64,000 nucleotides of DNA from Dysgonomonas sp. ZJ279 (GTDB taxonomy: Bacteria > Bacteroidota > Bacteroidia > Bacteroidales > Dysgonomonadaceae): assembly GCF_011039205.1 (NCBI RefSeq), contig NZ_JAAKEL010000006.1:124001-188000 (forward strand), in the 5' to 3' direction. How positions within the stretch are numbered: the first letter of the stretch is position 1; each line of letters begins with the position of its first letter. The position numbers and the translations under genes were made by a program. Under the pieces are notes generated by a model. It worked only from the letters and a program-made list of their open reading frames with translations, searched no databases and was not told where the DNA came from. Shown here piece after piece: positions 10,078 through 17,840 of the stretch.

Positions 10078-10626
10078 ATGAAAAAAAGATTTTTTACTGT
10101 CGCAGCTATTATAGCAATCGCTAGTACTATTATGTTTTCATCTTGCATCGGGTCATTCGGGTTATCTAAAAAGTTATTATCATGGAATCAAACACTTGAC
10201 AATAAATTTGTCAATCAAATAGTATTCTTTGCATTGTGGATCGTTCCTGTATATGAAGTTTCTATACTGGCAGATGTGCTTGTAATCAATTCTATCGAGT
10301 TCTGGTCGGGCGACAATCCGATAGAAGCAGGCATTGTAAAACAAGTACAAGGAGAGAATGGAATCTATACGGTAGAAACTTTAGAAAATGGATATCGTAT
10401 CGAGAATCAAGAGGGTCAGGAAATGAATCTGGTGTACGACAAGGAGTCTAATACATGGAGTGTTGTAGCAAATGGAAATTCTGCAAAACTGATAAAAATT
10501 GAAGATGGTGGTAATGCTATAGTTTATCTACCTAATGGTGGTGAAAAATCGGTACAGCTTTCTAACGAAGGCGTTTTAGCTTTCCGCGAATCAATCGAAA
10601 ATTCAATATATTACGCAGCAAAATAA
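10078..10626 (+). CDS. DUF3332-family lipoprotein
   Basis: The 182-residue product starts with a lipoprotein signal (lipobox FSSC, Cys23). It continues with the family-typical stretch GSFGLSKKLLSWNQTLDNKF, one hydrophobic helix (about 54-77, FFALWIVPVYEVSILADVLVI), and an FWSGDNPI segment. A beta-rich C-terminal part follows. This matches DUF3332 lipoproteins of Bacteroidales, whose role is not established. It stands alone, with a strong terminator 30 bases after the stop. Confidence 0.85.
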   Translation: MKKRFFTVAAIIAIASTIMFSSCIGSFGLSKKLLSWNQTLDNKFVNQIVFFALWIVPVYEVSILADVLVINSIEFWSGDNPIEAGIVKQVQGENGIYTVETLENGYRIENQEGQEMNLVYDKESNTWSVVANGNSAKLIKIEDGGNAIVYLPNGGEKSVQLSNEGVLAFRESIENSIYYAAK

Positions 10627-10655
10627 GCAAATCGATTATTTAGTTGCATAAAGAG

Positions 10656-10696
10656 ATAGGTGTTTGAATAGTTATTATTCAAACACCTATTTTTTG
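10656..10696 (+). terminator. Intrinsic terminator after the DUF3332 gene
   Basis: A perfect 15-bp stem (10656-10670 with 10676-10690) with a GTTAT loop is followed by a T run. The A-rich left side could also allow it to act for the convergent peptidase gene. Confidence 0.85.
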
Positions 10697-10732
10697 CTAT
10701 TTACAGCACCCATAACAAATGCTATTTATTTT

Positions 10733-11857
10733 TCATTTGACGTGAATAGCCCCATACCATGCGAGCCTCTTATAAGCTGCATTCAGAAAAGAGAACTGTT
10801 CCTGTTCTATATAAACTGTCAGTCCAGAATGTTTTTCTATTGTAAATCCGTTATAATTTATCATAAAATCAGGTGTAGCCGCTTTCCACACAACACATTT
10901 ATCAATCAGTGTTCTAAATTCCTCGCGTTGAGTATCACTACCGATAAGAGATGCATAATATTGCTCAAAATCGAAAAACAGATGATAGCCGTAACGGTCG
11001 AAATATTGAATATCGCCTATGTTTATTTCTTTATTCAAATCGCAATTTTGACTCACAAAATCCGACAGATCATCCAGTGCAGAAGTCTTTATAATGGAGA
11101 AGGTAGCTAAACGGCGCCATCCTGTTTTGGTATTAAAATACTCGAATGAAGTCTGAGCAAATCCCTTCAGATCACCATCAAAGAGTTTATTGATAATTTG
11201 CGGATAAACTTCAGTAAAGCCGGGTGACAATATTTCTGCCGAAGAAGCCAGAATATAATCAGTCTTGTCTTTGAGTTCATAAGCGACTTCTATACCTGCC
11301 ATAAAGCAGGCTTCAAACACAATGTAATCAAATGTACCATCGGGGATGGCATTTGCAAAATCAGTCATATCCATTTCTGATATACCATCCATCAAAACCG
11401 ATTTATTCGCAGCCTGGGGGTTGGTTAATGTGCCTGGCGGCAACCAACCCGAGGCATGCGAGAACACAAGTAAACCGTAAGGTGAATAAGGGTAAAGGTT
11501 TTTAACTTCGCCAATCACGCGGGCGAGAGTTTCTTTGTAAGCAGAATCTTCTTCCATATATAGATTTACGGTCTTTAGTACATTCTTTCCATTTTGATTT
11601 ACAATCGCCATAAGCAATGGTTTAGCATCCGAAGCATCGCTATATATTAATAGCTTATTATCATTTTCCGCTTTCCAACCCGAGCGGATGGACTCTATTT
11701 TTTGGTAAGTCTCATCCGAGAGGCTATTGTCACCACCAATATATACCAACAAGACATGCTGCGCCATAGACAGATCCTCTCCTCCATCTTTACTGCAAGA
11801 GAATAACAGAATACACAAGAGCATCAGCAATAATCCTATCTTATTGAAACCATCCAT
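10733..11857 (-). CDS. Clostripain-family (C11) cysteine peptidase lipoprotein
   Basis: The ATG at 11857 is preferred because it gives a clean lipoprotein signal (lipobox LFSC, Cys21) and a 374-residue protein. Longer in-frame starts at 11866 and 11947 run back through a hairpin and lack coding character. Family motifs are present: the VYIGGDNSL strand near 38, the catalytic His134 in FSHASGW and the catalytic Cys184 in FEACFMAG, followed by YILASSAE. C11 enzymes cleave after Arg or Lys and some are Ca-activated zymogens. It would be surface or periplasm anchored. It lies downstream of a frameshifted thioredoxin-like gene in the same direction. Confidence 0.88.
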   Translation of the reverse strand: MDGFNKIGLLLMLLCILLFSCSKDGGEDLSMAQHVLLVYIGGDNSLSDETYQKIESIRSGWKAENDNKLLIYSDASDAKPLLMAIVNQNGKNVLKTVNLYMEEDSAYKETLARVIGEVKNLYPYSPYGLLVFSHASGWLPPGTLTNPQAANKSVLMDGISEMDMTDFANAIPDGTFDYIVFEACFMAGIEVAYELKDKTDYILASSAEILSPGFTEVYPQIINKLFDGDLKGFAQTSFEYFNTKTGWRRLATFSIIKTSALDDLSDFVSQNCDLNKEINIGDIQYFDRYGYHLFFDFEQYYASLIGSDTQREEFRTLIDKCVVWKAATPDFMINYNGFTIEKHSGLTVYIEQEQFSFLNAAYKRLAWYGAIHVK

Positions 11858-11899
11858 CAGTATCATTTTTAAATTTCTTTTTAAATTTTCATCCCTTCC

Positions 11900-11921
11900 C
11901 CCTTCCGCCGAAACGGAAGGG
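11900..11921. repeat. GC-rich hairpin in the peptidase leader
   Basis: CCCTTCCG (11900-11907) and CGGAAGGG (11914-11921) form a perfect 8-bp stem with a 6-base loop in otherwise AT-rich DNA. It sits between the frameshifted gene and the peptidase start. There is no T run, so a processing or attenuation site, or part of a repeat family, is more likely than a terminator. Confidence 0.5.
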
Positions 11922-12051
11922 ATCAGAAATTTTTCGGAGGAGTTCATATAATCACTACGTTAACAACCCCATCATCTTAACAAAACTTTAAAAACTACAC
12001 ATACAAGCTCGCTAGCCCAGTATGTTTATCGTGTGTTTCTCTTTTGAACAC

Positions 12052-12709
12052 TTAATGTTTGAGAAACTTAAATTCTTCCATCCCGTAAGGGTCATTGACA
12101 ATATCCTCCTCGTCAATATAATACAGGCTCGGTGTTGCAGCCACACCCCAATGCTTGAAATCGGGGCTACTGAATCCCTGTAAATCGCATAGTTTATCTT
12201 TCCATGGATAGTGAGAAGCGAAGTTTTCAAAAACCTCCTTGTCAGTATCCGACGATAGACTGATAACCCTAATATGATTATTTTCTAACAGACTGAAATG
12301 TTTTTTTACATCTTCCAACAGATCAATACAGTTGGGGCAGTCGCTTTCATAAAAGATCACCAAAGCAGCATAAACGTCTGTAGTCAGTGCTGATATAGCA
12401 GGTGCTTTGTTTCCCCTAAGCCGTGTTTGAATAAGCAGACGGTTTGCTATCTCGCTGTATTCGTTAGGAGAAACATCTACCCCATAGTGACGAGACAGAC
12501 AAGCTATCGAAGTCGAGAGAGTCGTACACATAGACTCTTTCCTCTGCCTTTTGTTCGGACGTACCCGAAGCCAGCAACTTATAACGCTTGTCAAAAACCA
12601 ACCGTCCATTTCCCGAACAGCCAGCCAGTAACAATTGCATCAGAATGAAAAATGACTAAGATGCTATAGCACTGGAAACACGGAGAAAAATTTCATCAAC
12701 AAGTTTCAT
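12052..12709 (-). pseudogene. Thioredoxin-like (TlpA/DUF5106-type) lipoprotein gene, frameshifted
   Basis: The 3' part (to 12609) encodes a thioredoxin-like domain with FYESDCPNC as the CxxC site and a VAATPSLYYID cis-Pro loop. The 5' part lies in another frame and encodes a lipobox (LLLAGCSGN) and RLVFDKRYKLLASGTSEQK, ending at a stop. The two frames join if one copy of a GTCT tandem duplication (12493-12500, AGACAGAC on the plus strand) is removed, giving a continuous DSLSRHYGVD reading. In the lipobox frame there is also a TAG at 12656-12658 between the ATG at 12709 and the lipobox. It looks inactive as a secreted protein, unless the shift is a sequencing error. Confidence 0.7.
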
Positions 12710-12738
12710 ACTCCCGAAAATACGTTTTTACTCTTTCA

Positions 12739-12771
12739 CAAAGATATATATACAATATAATACACTGCAAA
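12739..12771 (-). promoter_or_regulatory. Promoter of the thioredoxin-like/peptidase locus
   Basis: Read on the minus strand, TTTG (12768-12771) and TATCTTTG (12739-12746) match the Bacteroidetes -33 and -7 elements with 21 bp between them. Transcription would begin near 12732, a few tens of bases before the candidate start codons at 12709 and 12696. Confidence 0.6.
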
Positions 12772-12782
12772 TCAAATACTAA

Positions 12783-12815
12783 CAAGACCGTAAATGTATT
12801 ATCAAGACCGTAAAT
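12783..12815 (-). promoter_or_regulatory. Tandem 13-bp direct repeats, candidate AraC-type operator
   Basis: ATTTACGGTCTTG (minus strand) occurs perfectly at 12783-12795 and 12803-12815, offset by 20 bp, and ends 11 bp upstream of the -33 box. Two direct half-sites about two helical turns apart and next to the promoter is the usual arrangement for AraC-family activators. An AraC-family gene ends about 225 bp away. Binding is inferred. Confidence 0.55.
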
Positions 12816-12849
12816 AATGTATCCCAATTTCGTCAATTGAGATACATTA
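12815..12849. repeat. Inverted repeat upstream of the operator
   Basis: Arms 12815-12829 and 12835-12849 pair over 15 positions with one mismatch and a 5-base loop. The element abuts the second direct repeat. A further perfect 9-bp inverted repeat (12905-12913 with 12930-12938) lies beyond it. Nothing coding is evident between 12710 and 13040. Confidence 0.6.
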
Positions 12850-13040
12850 TCATTAAAATCACTATTTAGCGGGGAAAATTTTCTATTATAGGGGAGGCAT
12901 TTTAATCTTTTAGGAAGGGGGTTCACGATCTAAAAGATATTTATCAATTTGGGCAAATGTATATGTCTCCTTAGCGGAAAAAGGACAAATATTTTGAGTA
13001 AATACAGTTTGGGGATATTTATATTTTATAACAGTATCTA

Positions 13041-14213
13041 TTATTTAGAAACTGTCTCTCGTTTTTCGTACCAATCGGCCGATTGAGTAAGGTACATTTT
13101 ATGGTATTTCGCAAAAGTAGTGTAACTGCTGAAACCACAATTGTCAGCAATGGCTTTCAAGCTATAAGATGATGTTGCCTCAATCTGTTTTTTGGCTTCT
13201 TCGATCCTGAAAACATTTACAAAATTAAAGAATGTGGTGTCAAAGTCAGCGTTGATGATTTTCGAAATATAAGTGCGATTAGTATTTAAATCCCGGGCAA
13301 CATCGTTCATTATTAATCTTTTTGATATGTATGGCCTTGACTCTTCGAAATATACAATGAGTCTTTTACGAAGCTCTTCGTGTTTGTCGTCAAGCAGAAT
13401 TTCAGGATCTGACGGAAAAAAAAGATTGAATTCTTTGATATTGGTTTCAGCTAGAAAATTGGAAAAATATACTGTTACTTCGCTTTCTGTCTTTTCATAA
13501 GTAGTAAAATTAAAAATAATATATAGAACCCTATAGAGATATAGTAACTGGTACACTACATAAATTATCACGACCGGTATACTATAATAGAAAATCATTA
13601 ACAGAGCGCCCAGAAATGAAATTATCGCAAACAGAACACCAAGGATCACACCATTTTTATATCTGATCAATGATTGTTCTATATAAGAATAGTTATCCAT
13701 TATATAATCCAGAAACAGCAGATTAACACGTATCATCCGTTTCATATAGATAAAAACCAGATAAATGGTAGTAACAATCGTTAGTGCAATGGAGATTTTT
13801 ACTCCCAAAAATCCATTACCGATAATATTGCCCTGCAGATCCATTAAAAAACCCTGTTCCTGAAAGGTATAAAATACAATAACAAGCACATGAAGCGTAC
13901 CCACGACTATACCTGCGATCATCACTTTCTTAGAAAACTGCAACCATTTTCTTGCAGGTACAACTACGCTGTTCCAAGCCATAAAGAAAAAAAAGAACGT
14001 AAAAAACAGTACATATCCCCGCAAGCATTCCAATATCGTTATATTGTAAGGGGTTGCATAGATAAGTATAGCACTGAGTAATGCGTTTAGAATAAAATAT
14101 ATACCGAATAATACAATAGTTTCTTTTTTCCTGAAACTACTCTGTACTATCAGCAATGTGACTCCTTGAGCCACAAGTATAACTGGAAGAATGAGAAAGA
14201 TATCCGCAGGCAT
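13041..14213 (-). CDS. Membrane-embedded AraC-family transcriptional regulator
   Basis: The 390-residue product has an unusual layout. Six or seven hydrophobic segments fill about residues 5-240, and a cytoplasmic AraC-type double helix-turn-helix occupies about 285-385 (MNDVARDLNTNRTYISKII for the first helix pair, LKAIADNCGFSSYTTFAKYHK for the second). Such proteins may sense a signal in or across the membrane and act on DNA from there. It is encoded just upstream, on the same strand, of a promoter carrying tandem direct repeats that fit an AraC operator. Its own -7 element TATATTTG may be at 14254-14261. Confidence 0.9.
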   Translation of the reverse strand: MPADIFLILPVILVAQGVTLLIVQSSFRKKETIVLFGIYFILNALLSAILIYATPYNITILECLRGYVLFFTFFFFFMAWNSVVVPARKWLQFSKKVMIAGIVVGTLHVLVIVFYTFQEQGFLMDLQGNIIGNGFLGVKISIALTIVTTIYLVFIYMKRMIRVNLLFLDYIMDNYSYIEQSLIRYKNGVILGVLFAIISFLGALLMIFYYSIPVVIIYVVYQLLYLYRVLYIIFNFTTYEKTESEVTVYFSNFLAETNIKEFNLFFPSDPEILLDDKHEELRKRLIVYFEESRPYISKRLIMNDVARDLNTNRTYISKIINADFDTTFFNFVNVFRIEEAKKQIEATSSYSLKAIADNCGFSSYTTFAKYHKMYLTQSADWYEKRETVSK

Positions 14214-14844
14214 ATAGTACTAGCTTAAAGCTCTATTAAGATGATTGTCTTAGCAAATATATATAATTATTTTGGAGAAATAATCACGAAGTAATTTTTT
14301 AATTACATTGAACGTATATTATTATTAATACTTTGATTTACATTAGAGATACAGAGATTTTATAAAAATATAGATGCTGGGAAAACAAATGAAAAATTAA
14401 TCAAAACACAGGACTAATATCCAAATAACTATGGTAAAAACTATCGAATATCAGAAAAACATAAGTAAACAATTCGCAGTAGCCAACAAATAGTAGGTTA
14501 TTACTCTGTTTATTTTCACATTCTTTAAATAGACTTAACCTACTAAATCACAATATCTTAAATAAACATCCATTTTTCTTTGTTGATTTCAGAAATAATG
14601 GTTTAGTTTGTAGCATTATCTTATCATATATAGATAAATAAAAGATGCAAAATAACACTCCTCATAATGATAAACTAAGACTGGGTTTCTCACCAACTAG
14701 TTTGGGAGTTAACCTTATATTGTTTGAGAGAGAGTCAACCCCCGCAGCCTCATCCTTCTTTGCATCAAAGACACGTAAATATATACGGCAATTTCAATAG
14801 TTAGATTTCACATTCTAACCATATAATGCCCTGCGACAGATAGA
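14214..14844. other. Long non-coding stretch between the AraC gene and the FISUMP gene
   Basis: No convincing coding frame is present in these roughly 630 bases between divergent genes. It holds a probable -7 element for the AraC gene (14254-14261) and a perfect 10-bp inverted repeat, TAGTAGGTTA at 14491-14500 with its complement at 14536-14545. The remainder is AT-rich with no recognised RNA family. Confidence 0.5.
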
Positions 14845-14877
14845 TTTGCTCTAAACCACAAAATGTTCACAACTTTG
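14845..14877 (+). promoter_or_regulatory. Promoter of the FISUMP gene
   Basis: TTTG at 14845-14848 and CAACTTTG at 14870-14877 (one mismatch from TAnnTTTG) are separated by 21 bp. A start of transcription near 14884 would leave a leader of about 40 bases before the ATG at 14926. Confidence 0.5.
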
Positions 14878-14925
14878 CACAATCTATGTCAGATCTGAAT
14901 TTCAAATTAAACTACCTTAAGCAAA

Positions 14926-16887
14926 ATGAAGACGAGCCCCAGCTTTACTATTATAGTATTTATAATACTAAGTTTTGTTAGCTACTCACCAACAACCCAT
15001 GCACAAGTGACTATCGGGTCAGGTGGCGCACCTCCACAGGGAGCACTACTGCAACTCAAAGAAACGGAAAGCACAAGTAACAATAGTAGCCGAGGACTAA
15101 GCATGCCACGCGTGAGCCTTAATAACCTTACTCCTACCACTCCTGCTGCTTTAGCTGCATCCATAGGTGGTACAGGCAATTACGACCTAGCCGAACACAT
15201 TGGGCTGATTGTCTACAATGTAACTGATTATTCATGCTCTGCTGCCCCTATCGCCAAAGGTATTTACTTTTGGCAGGGAACACGCTGGGAAAGCATATTG
15301 CCCGTTACTCCTTACCCTGTTATTACATCAGTCGTTGCCACCCCGAATGCTATATGCACGGGTGCAGCTACTACGCTTTCTGGTCAGGTTAACGAAGGGG
15401 CAACTATCCGTTGGTATACAACCTTAACAGATGGAACTTCAATCGGAACAGGTAGAAGTCTAAGAGTTACGCCTACAAATAGTACCATATATTATGCCGA
15501 AGCTTACAACCCGGCTAACAACTGCGCATCGTCCGTTGCGCGCAAAGCTGTGAACGTAACTGTGAGCGCTAGCGTTGCTCCGATACCGACTATTACAGGG
15601 TCAACCAATAGTATATCCAATTCGGCAGGCAACGTGTACAGCACCGAAGCAGGCATGAATAACTATGTTTGGGCAGTAACAGGGGGCACAATAACTTCGG
15701 GTACAGGAACAAATACAATAACTATCACTTGGGGCTCGGGCAACAGTGGCAGCGTCACAATTGATTATACCAATTCCGAAGGTTGTACAGGCTCAACAAC
15801 CACTGATGTTATCTTAAAAACAATGCGTGCTACCTTAGGCTCTGGCGCACTTACCGGCAAAATATGTTTTGATATTGCACTGAGCAATAACGACATCAAC
15901 GACAGTGGTGCATTATCCAGTCGGTTGCCGCACCAAGCCGATTTTACTAAAACGGCTACCAATACCCAAACTTACATCTTCACCCCTAGTGGAACGGTCA
16001 GTAATGTCCGCTTTATAAGCATAGCCGGTAATGGTTCTATTATTCAAAGTATAGTACCTAACGGCAATTACACAGGTACTAATATTTCTACCCCTTGTAC
16101 GGCAACTGTTGTTTACTTCAACACATTAAACACCGATGCCTTGGGCAAATACACGAATGGGGTAGGCAACAATGCTCCACTTACGGCGGATATCTATGCG
16201 ATATACAATAATAACTCGGCTGGTACAGGTGACGATGTGACGGTTAAACTGCCCATTATTATCAAAGATGCTTCGTGTTGTGGAGCACTTATAGCCCCCG
16301 GTGTCTGGAAAGATTTTATGTGCCATAACATGGGTGCCGATGCTACTAAAGATCCGCTTAACCCTGTGAAAGAAATTCATGGCAATTATTATCAATGGGG
16401 ACGAGCCACTATCGTGGGTGATGCCACTACAGCCAGAGGAAAACCGTCGAATTGGAATACAATTCGGGAACCAGACGGGGCATGGAATTCGGGTACGGAA
16501 GATGCTCCGGTGAAAACCGATAATGACCCTTGCCCTGCCGGCTACCGTGTGCCAACCAGAAAAGAATGGGAAGGCGTTACTCGTAATAACCCTACTTCCT
16601 CACTGGGCACATGGAGTACAGGAACAAATAACGATACCAACTTTGGTGTAGGCCGCAAGCACGGTCAAAACCTCCTTTTACCGATCGGTGGACGCCTCAC
16701 CGAAGGGGATGGCGAACTGCTCTATCGTGGACGCTTCGGTGTATACTTGAGTAGTACTGAGGATAAAGGTACCCCTGAATACATGTACTATCTGGACAAC
16801 AATAACGAGTCCGATAAGGGGAAAGCATATATAAATAGCAACTTCCGTACATTCGGAATGATGGTACGCTGTATATCCGAAAGATAA
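14926..16887 (+). CDS. Secreted FISUMP-domain surface protein with Ig-like region
   Basis: This 653-residue protein has a signal peptide (about 1-27). Its N-terminal part contains a phrase of the type seen in Bacteroidetes surface proteins (SMPRVSLNNL, GLIVYN). A central region (about 130-300) with repeated beta motifs resembles Ig-like/PKD-type modules (ITGSTNSISNSAGNVYS, CTGAATTLSG). The C-terminal ~190 residues (from APGVWKDFMCHNMGAD through DPCPAGYRVPTRKEWEGV to YLSSTED and MVRCISER) match the FISUMP domain, a C-type-lectin-like fold. An adhesin or matrix role is likely but unproven. By eye its GC content is higher than that of neighbouring genes. Confidence 0.82.
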   Translation: MKTSPSFTIIVFIILSFVSYSPTTHAQVTIGSGGAPPQGALLQLKETESTSNNSSRGLSMPRVSLNNLTPTTPAALAASIGGTGNYDLAEHIGLIVYNVTDYSCSAAPIAKGIYFWQGTRWESILPVTPYPVITSVVATPNAICTGAATTLSGQVNEGATIRWYTTLTDGTSIGTGRSLRVTPTNSTIYYAEAYNPANNCASSVARKAVNVTVSASVAPIPTITGSTNSISNSAGNVYSTEAGMNNYVWAVTGGTITSGTGTNTITITWGSGNSGSVTIDYTNSEGCTGSTTTDVILKTMRATLGSGALTGKICFDIALSNNDINDSGALSSRLPHQADFTKTATNTQTYIFTPSGTVSNVRFISIAGNGSIIQSIVPNGNYTGTNISTPCTATVVYFNTLNTDALGKYTNGVGNNAPLTADIYAIYNNNSAGTGDDVTVKLPIIIKDASCCGALIAPGVWKDFMCHNMGADATKDPLNPVKEIHGNYYQWGRATIVGDATTARGKPSNWNTIREPDGAWNSGTEDAPVKTDNDPCPAGYRVPTRKEWEGVTRNNPTSSLGTWSTGTNNDTNFGVGRKHGQNLLLPIGGRLTEGDGELLYRGRFGVYLSSTEDKGTPEYMYYLDNNNESDKGKAYINSNFRTFGMMVRCISER

Positions 16888-16930
16888 GCTGTCTATGCAG
16901 CTCTGCTAAACGTTGTTTTACTATTTGATT

Positions 16931-16962
16931 ACCCTCCTGTTTAGGTAGGAGGGTTTATTTCT
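16931..16962 (+). terminator. Intrinsic terminator after the FISUMP gene
   Basis: ACCCTCCT (16931-16938) pairs with AGGAGGGT (16947-16954) across an 8-base loop and is followed by a T-rich run. Confidence 0.8.
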
Positions 16963-17006
16963 AGTAAGATTAAAAAACTCGAAGTGAAATAATTGATAAA
17001 TTTAAA

Positions 17007-17031
17007 CCAAAGGCAGAAAAACTGCCTTTGG
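17007..17031 (-). terminator. Intrinsic terminator of the 17.05-17.46 kb gene
   Basis: A perfect 10-bp stem (17007-17016 with 17022-17031) with an A5 loop lies just beyond the 3' end of the minus-strand gene. The minus-strand sequence after the stem is T-rich. Confidence 0.75.
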
Positions 17032-17053
17032 CTTAAGATTCTGTTCCTATTTT

Positions 17054-17455
17054 TTATGGAGTTGCCATTTTATAAAAATAGAAGTGTGTTCCTTCATTCT
17101 CTTCTATTTTACAGTAAACAGCGTCTTTCAATATCCAGCACTTTTTTCTGTAGCTGTAATATTTTGAGAACTGACGCAAAAAGATGATGAATAAGGTCTC
17201 ATCTTTGGGTTCATAGAAATGAATAGATGCTGAATAGCACTTATCTTCTTTGTCCATTATAAAGGTCAGGGAGGCATTCTCTTTGTCAAAACTGACTTCC
17301 ACATAATCCAGAAGGTTACCTTTTTCCATATATCTAATCAGACATACAGGGTAGTTGTTGTACTTCTCTTTTACTGCCAGGTGAGACAGGGGAAGGGCTG
17401 AACATGCGTGTCCGACCAAGTGTGTGAAATCGTTATTTTTTTGATTCATAAACAT
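17054..17455 (-). CDS. Small hypothetical protein
   Basis: The 133-residue product has no signal peptide or membrane span and no recognised family. It is mixed alpha/beta by eye, rich in Lys, Tyr and Phe, with several cysteines. ATG codons at 17455 and 17449 are both possible starts. It is alone on its strand, with a convincing terminator at its 3' end, which supports expression. Its neighbours (FISUMP gene, repeat element, nucleotidyltransferase-HEPN gene) are accessory in type. Confidence 0.6.
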   Translation of the reverse strand: MFMNQKNNDFTHLVGHACSALPLSHLAVKEKYNNYPVCLIRYMEKGNLLDYVEVSFDKENASLTFIMDKEDKCYSASIHFYEPKDETLFIIFLRQFSKYYSYRKKCWILKDAVYCKIEENEGTHFYFYKMATP

Positions 17456-17655
17456 CCGCTTTTAAGCCTGCTATGGGTAGCAAGCTTTGTGATTAATAGT
17501 TTCAGCTTCGTGCTTCGTCTGCGGGGTTTGTGTTATCTGCCCGCAAAGGTGCGTGGGGCAAATAAAAATCACAGCCGGAGTTTATTATTACAAATATAAA
17601 AGTTATTTCTTACTTTTAAGGTCGCAGACCTTTTTATTACTTGGGTAAGTATAAC

Positions 17656-17717
17656 AGCCCCTCTTAATCTCCCCAGAGGGGAGAAATAACTTCCTCCTTT
17701 GGAAGGTTGGGGAGGCT
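17656..17717. repeat. REP-like multi-hairpin intergenic element
   Basis: This 62-base element has an outer AGCC/GGCT pairing enclosing two hairpins, CTCCCC-AGA-GGGGAG and CTTCC-TCCTTT-GGAAG. It is GC-rich in an AT-rich spacer. It resembles a cytosine-rich intergenic repeat common in Bacteroidetes genomes. The surrounding 17456-17840 stretch holds no gene; a TATTTTTG -7-like box occurs at 17812-17819 before the next gene. Confidence 0.6.
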
Positions 17718-17840
17718 AAGTATATCATCAAATATTTTCATTACTTATATCTGTTTTATATTTACATGAAATTATAGGGTGGCTGTAAACTCTTGTTTGC
17801 TAATAATTAACTATTTTTGTTCGTATCAAAATACTTTCTC

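Noticed and set aside
10664-11110. Plus-strand 148-codon ORF
   Set aside because: It lies antisense to the C11 peptidase gene, whose motifs clearly fix the coding strand.
12696-12926. Minus-strand ORF of 76 codons upstream of the thioredoxin-like gene
   Set aside because: It covers the direct repeats, the promoter boxes and the inverted repeat, and its translation lacks protein character. It is a chance open frame over regulatory DNA.
15765-16395. Minus-strand ORFs within the FISUMP gene
   Set aside because: They are antisense to a long coding region with signal peptide and domain signature.
17500-17720. CRISPR array
   Set aside because: The only repeat is a single multi-hairpin element, with no regular spacers or cas genes.
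17817-17840. TTG start for the nucleotidyltransferase-HEPN gene
   Set aside because: The upstream sequence carries a TATTTTTG promoter-like box that would overlap this start, so the ATG at 17841 is more likely.
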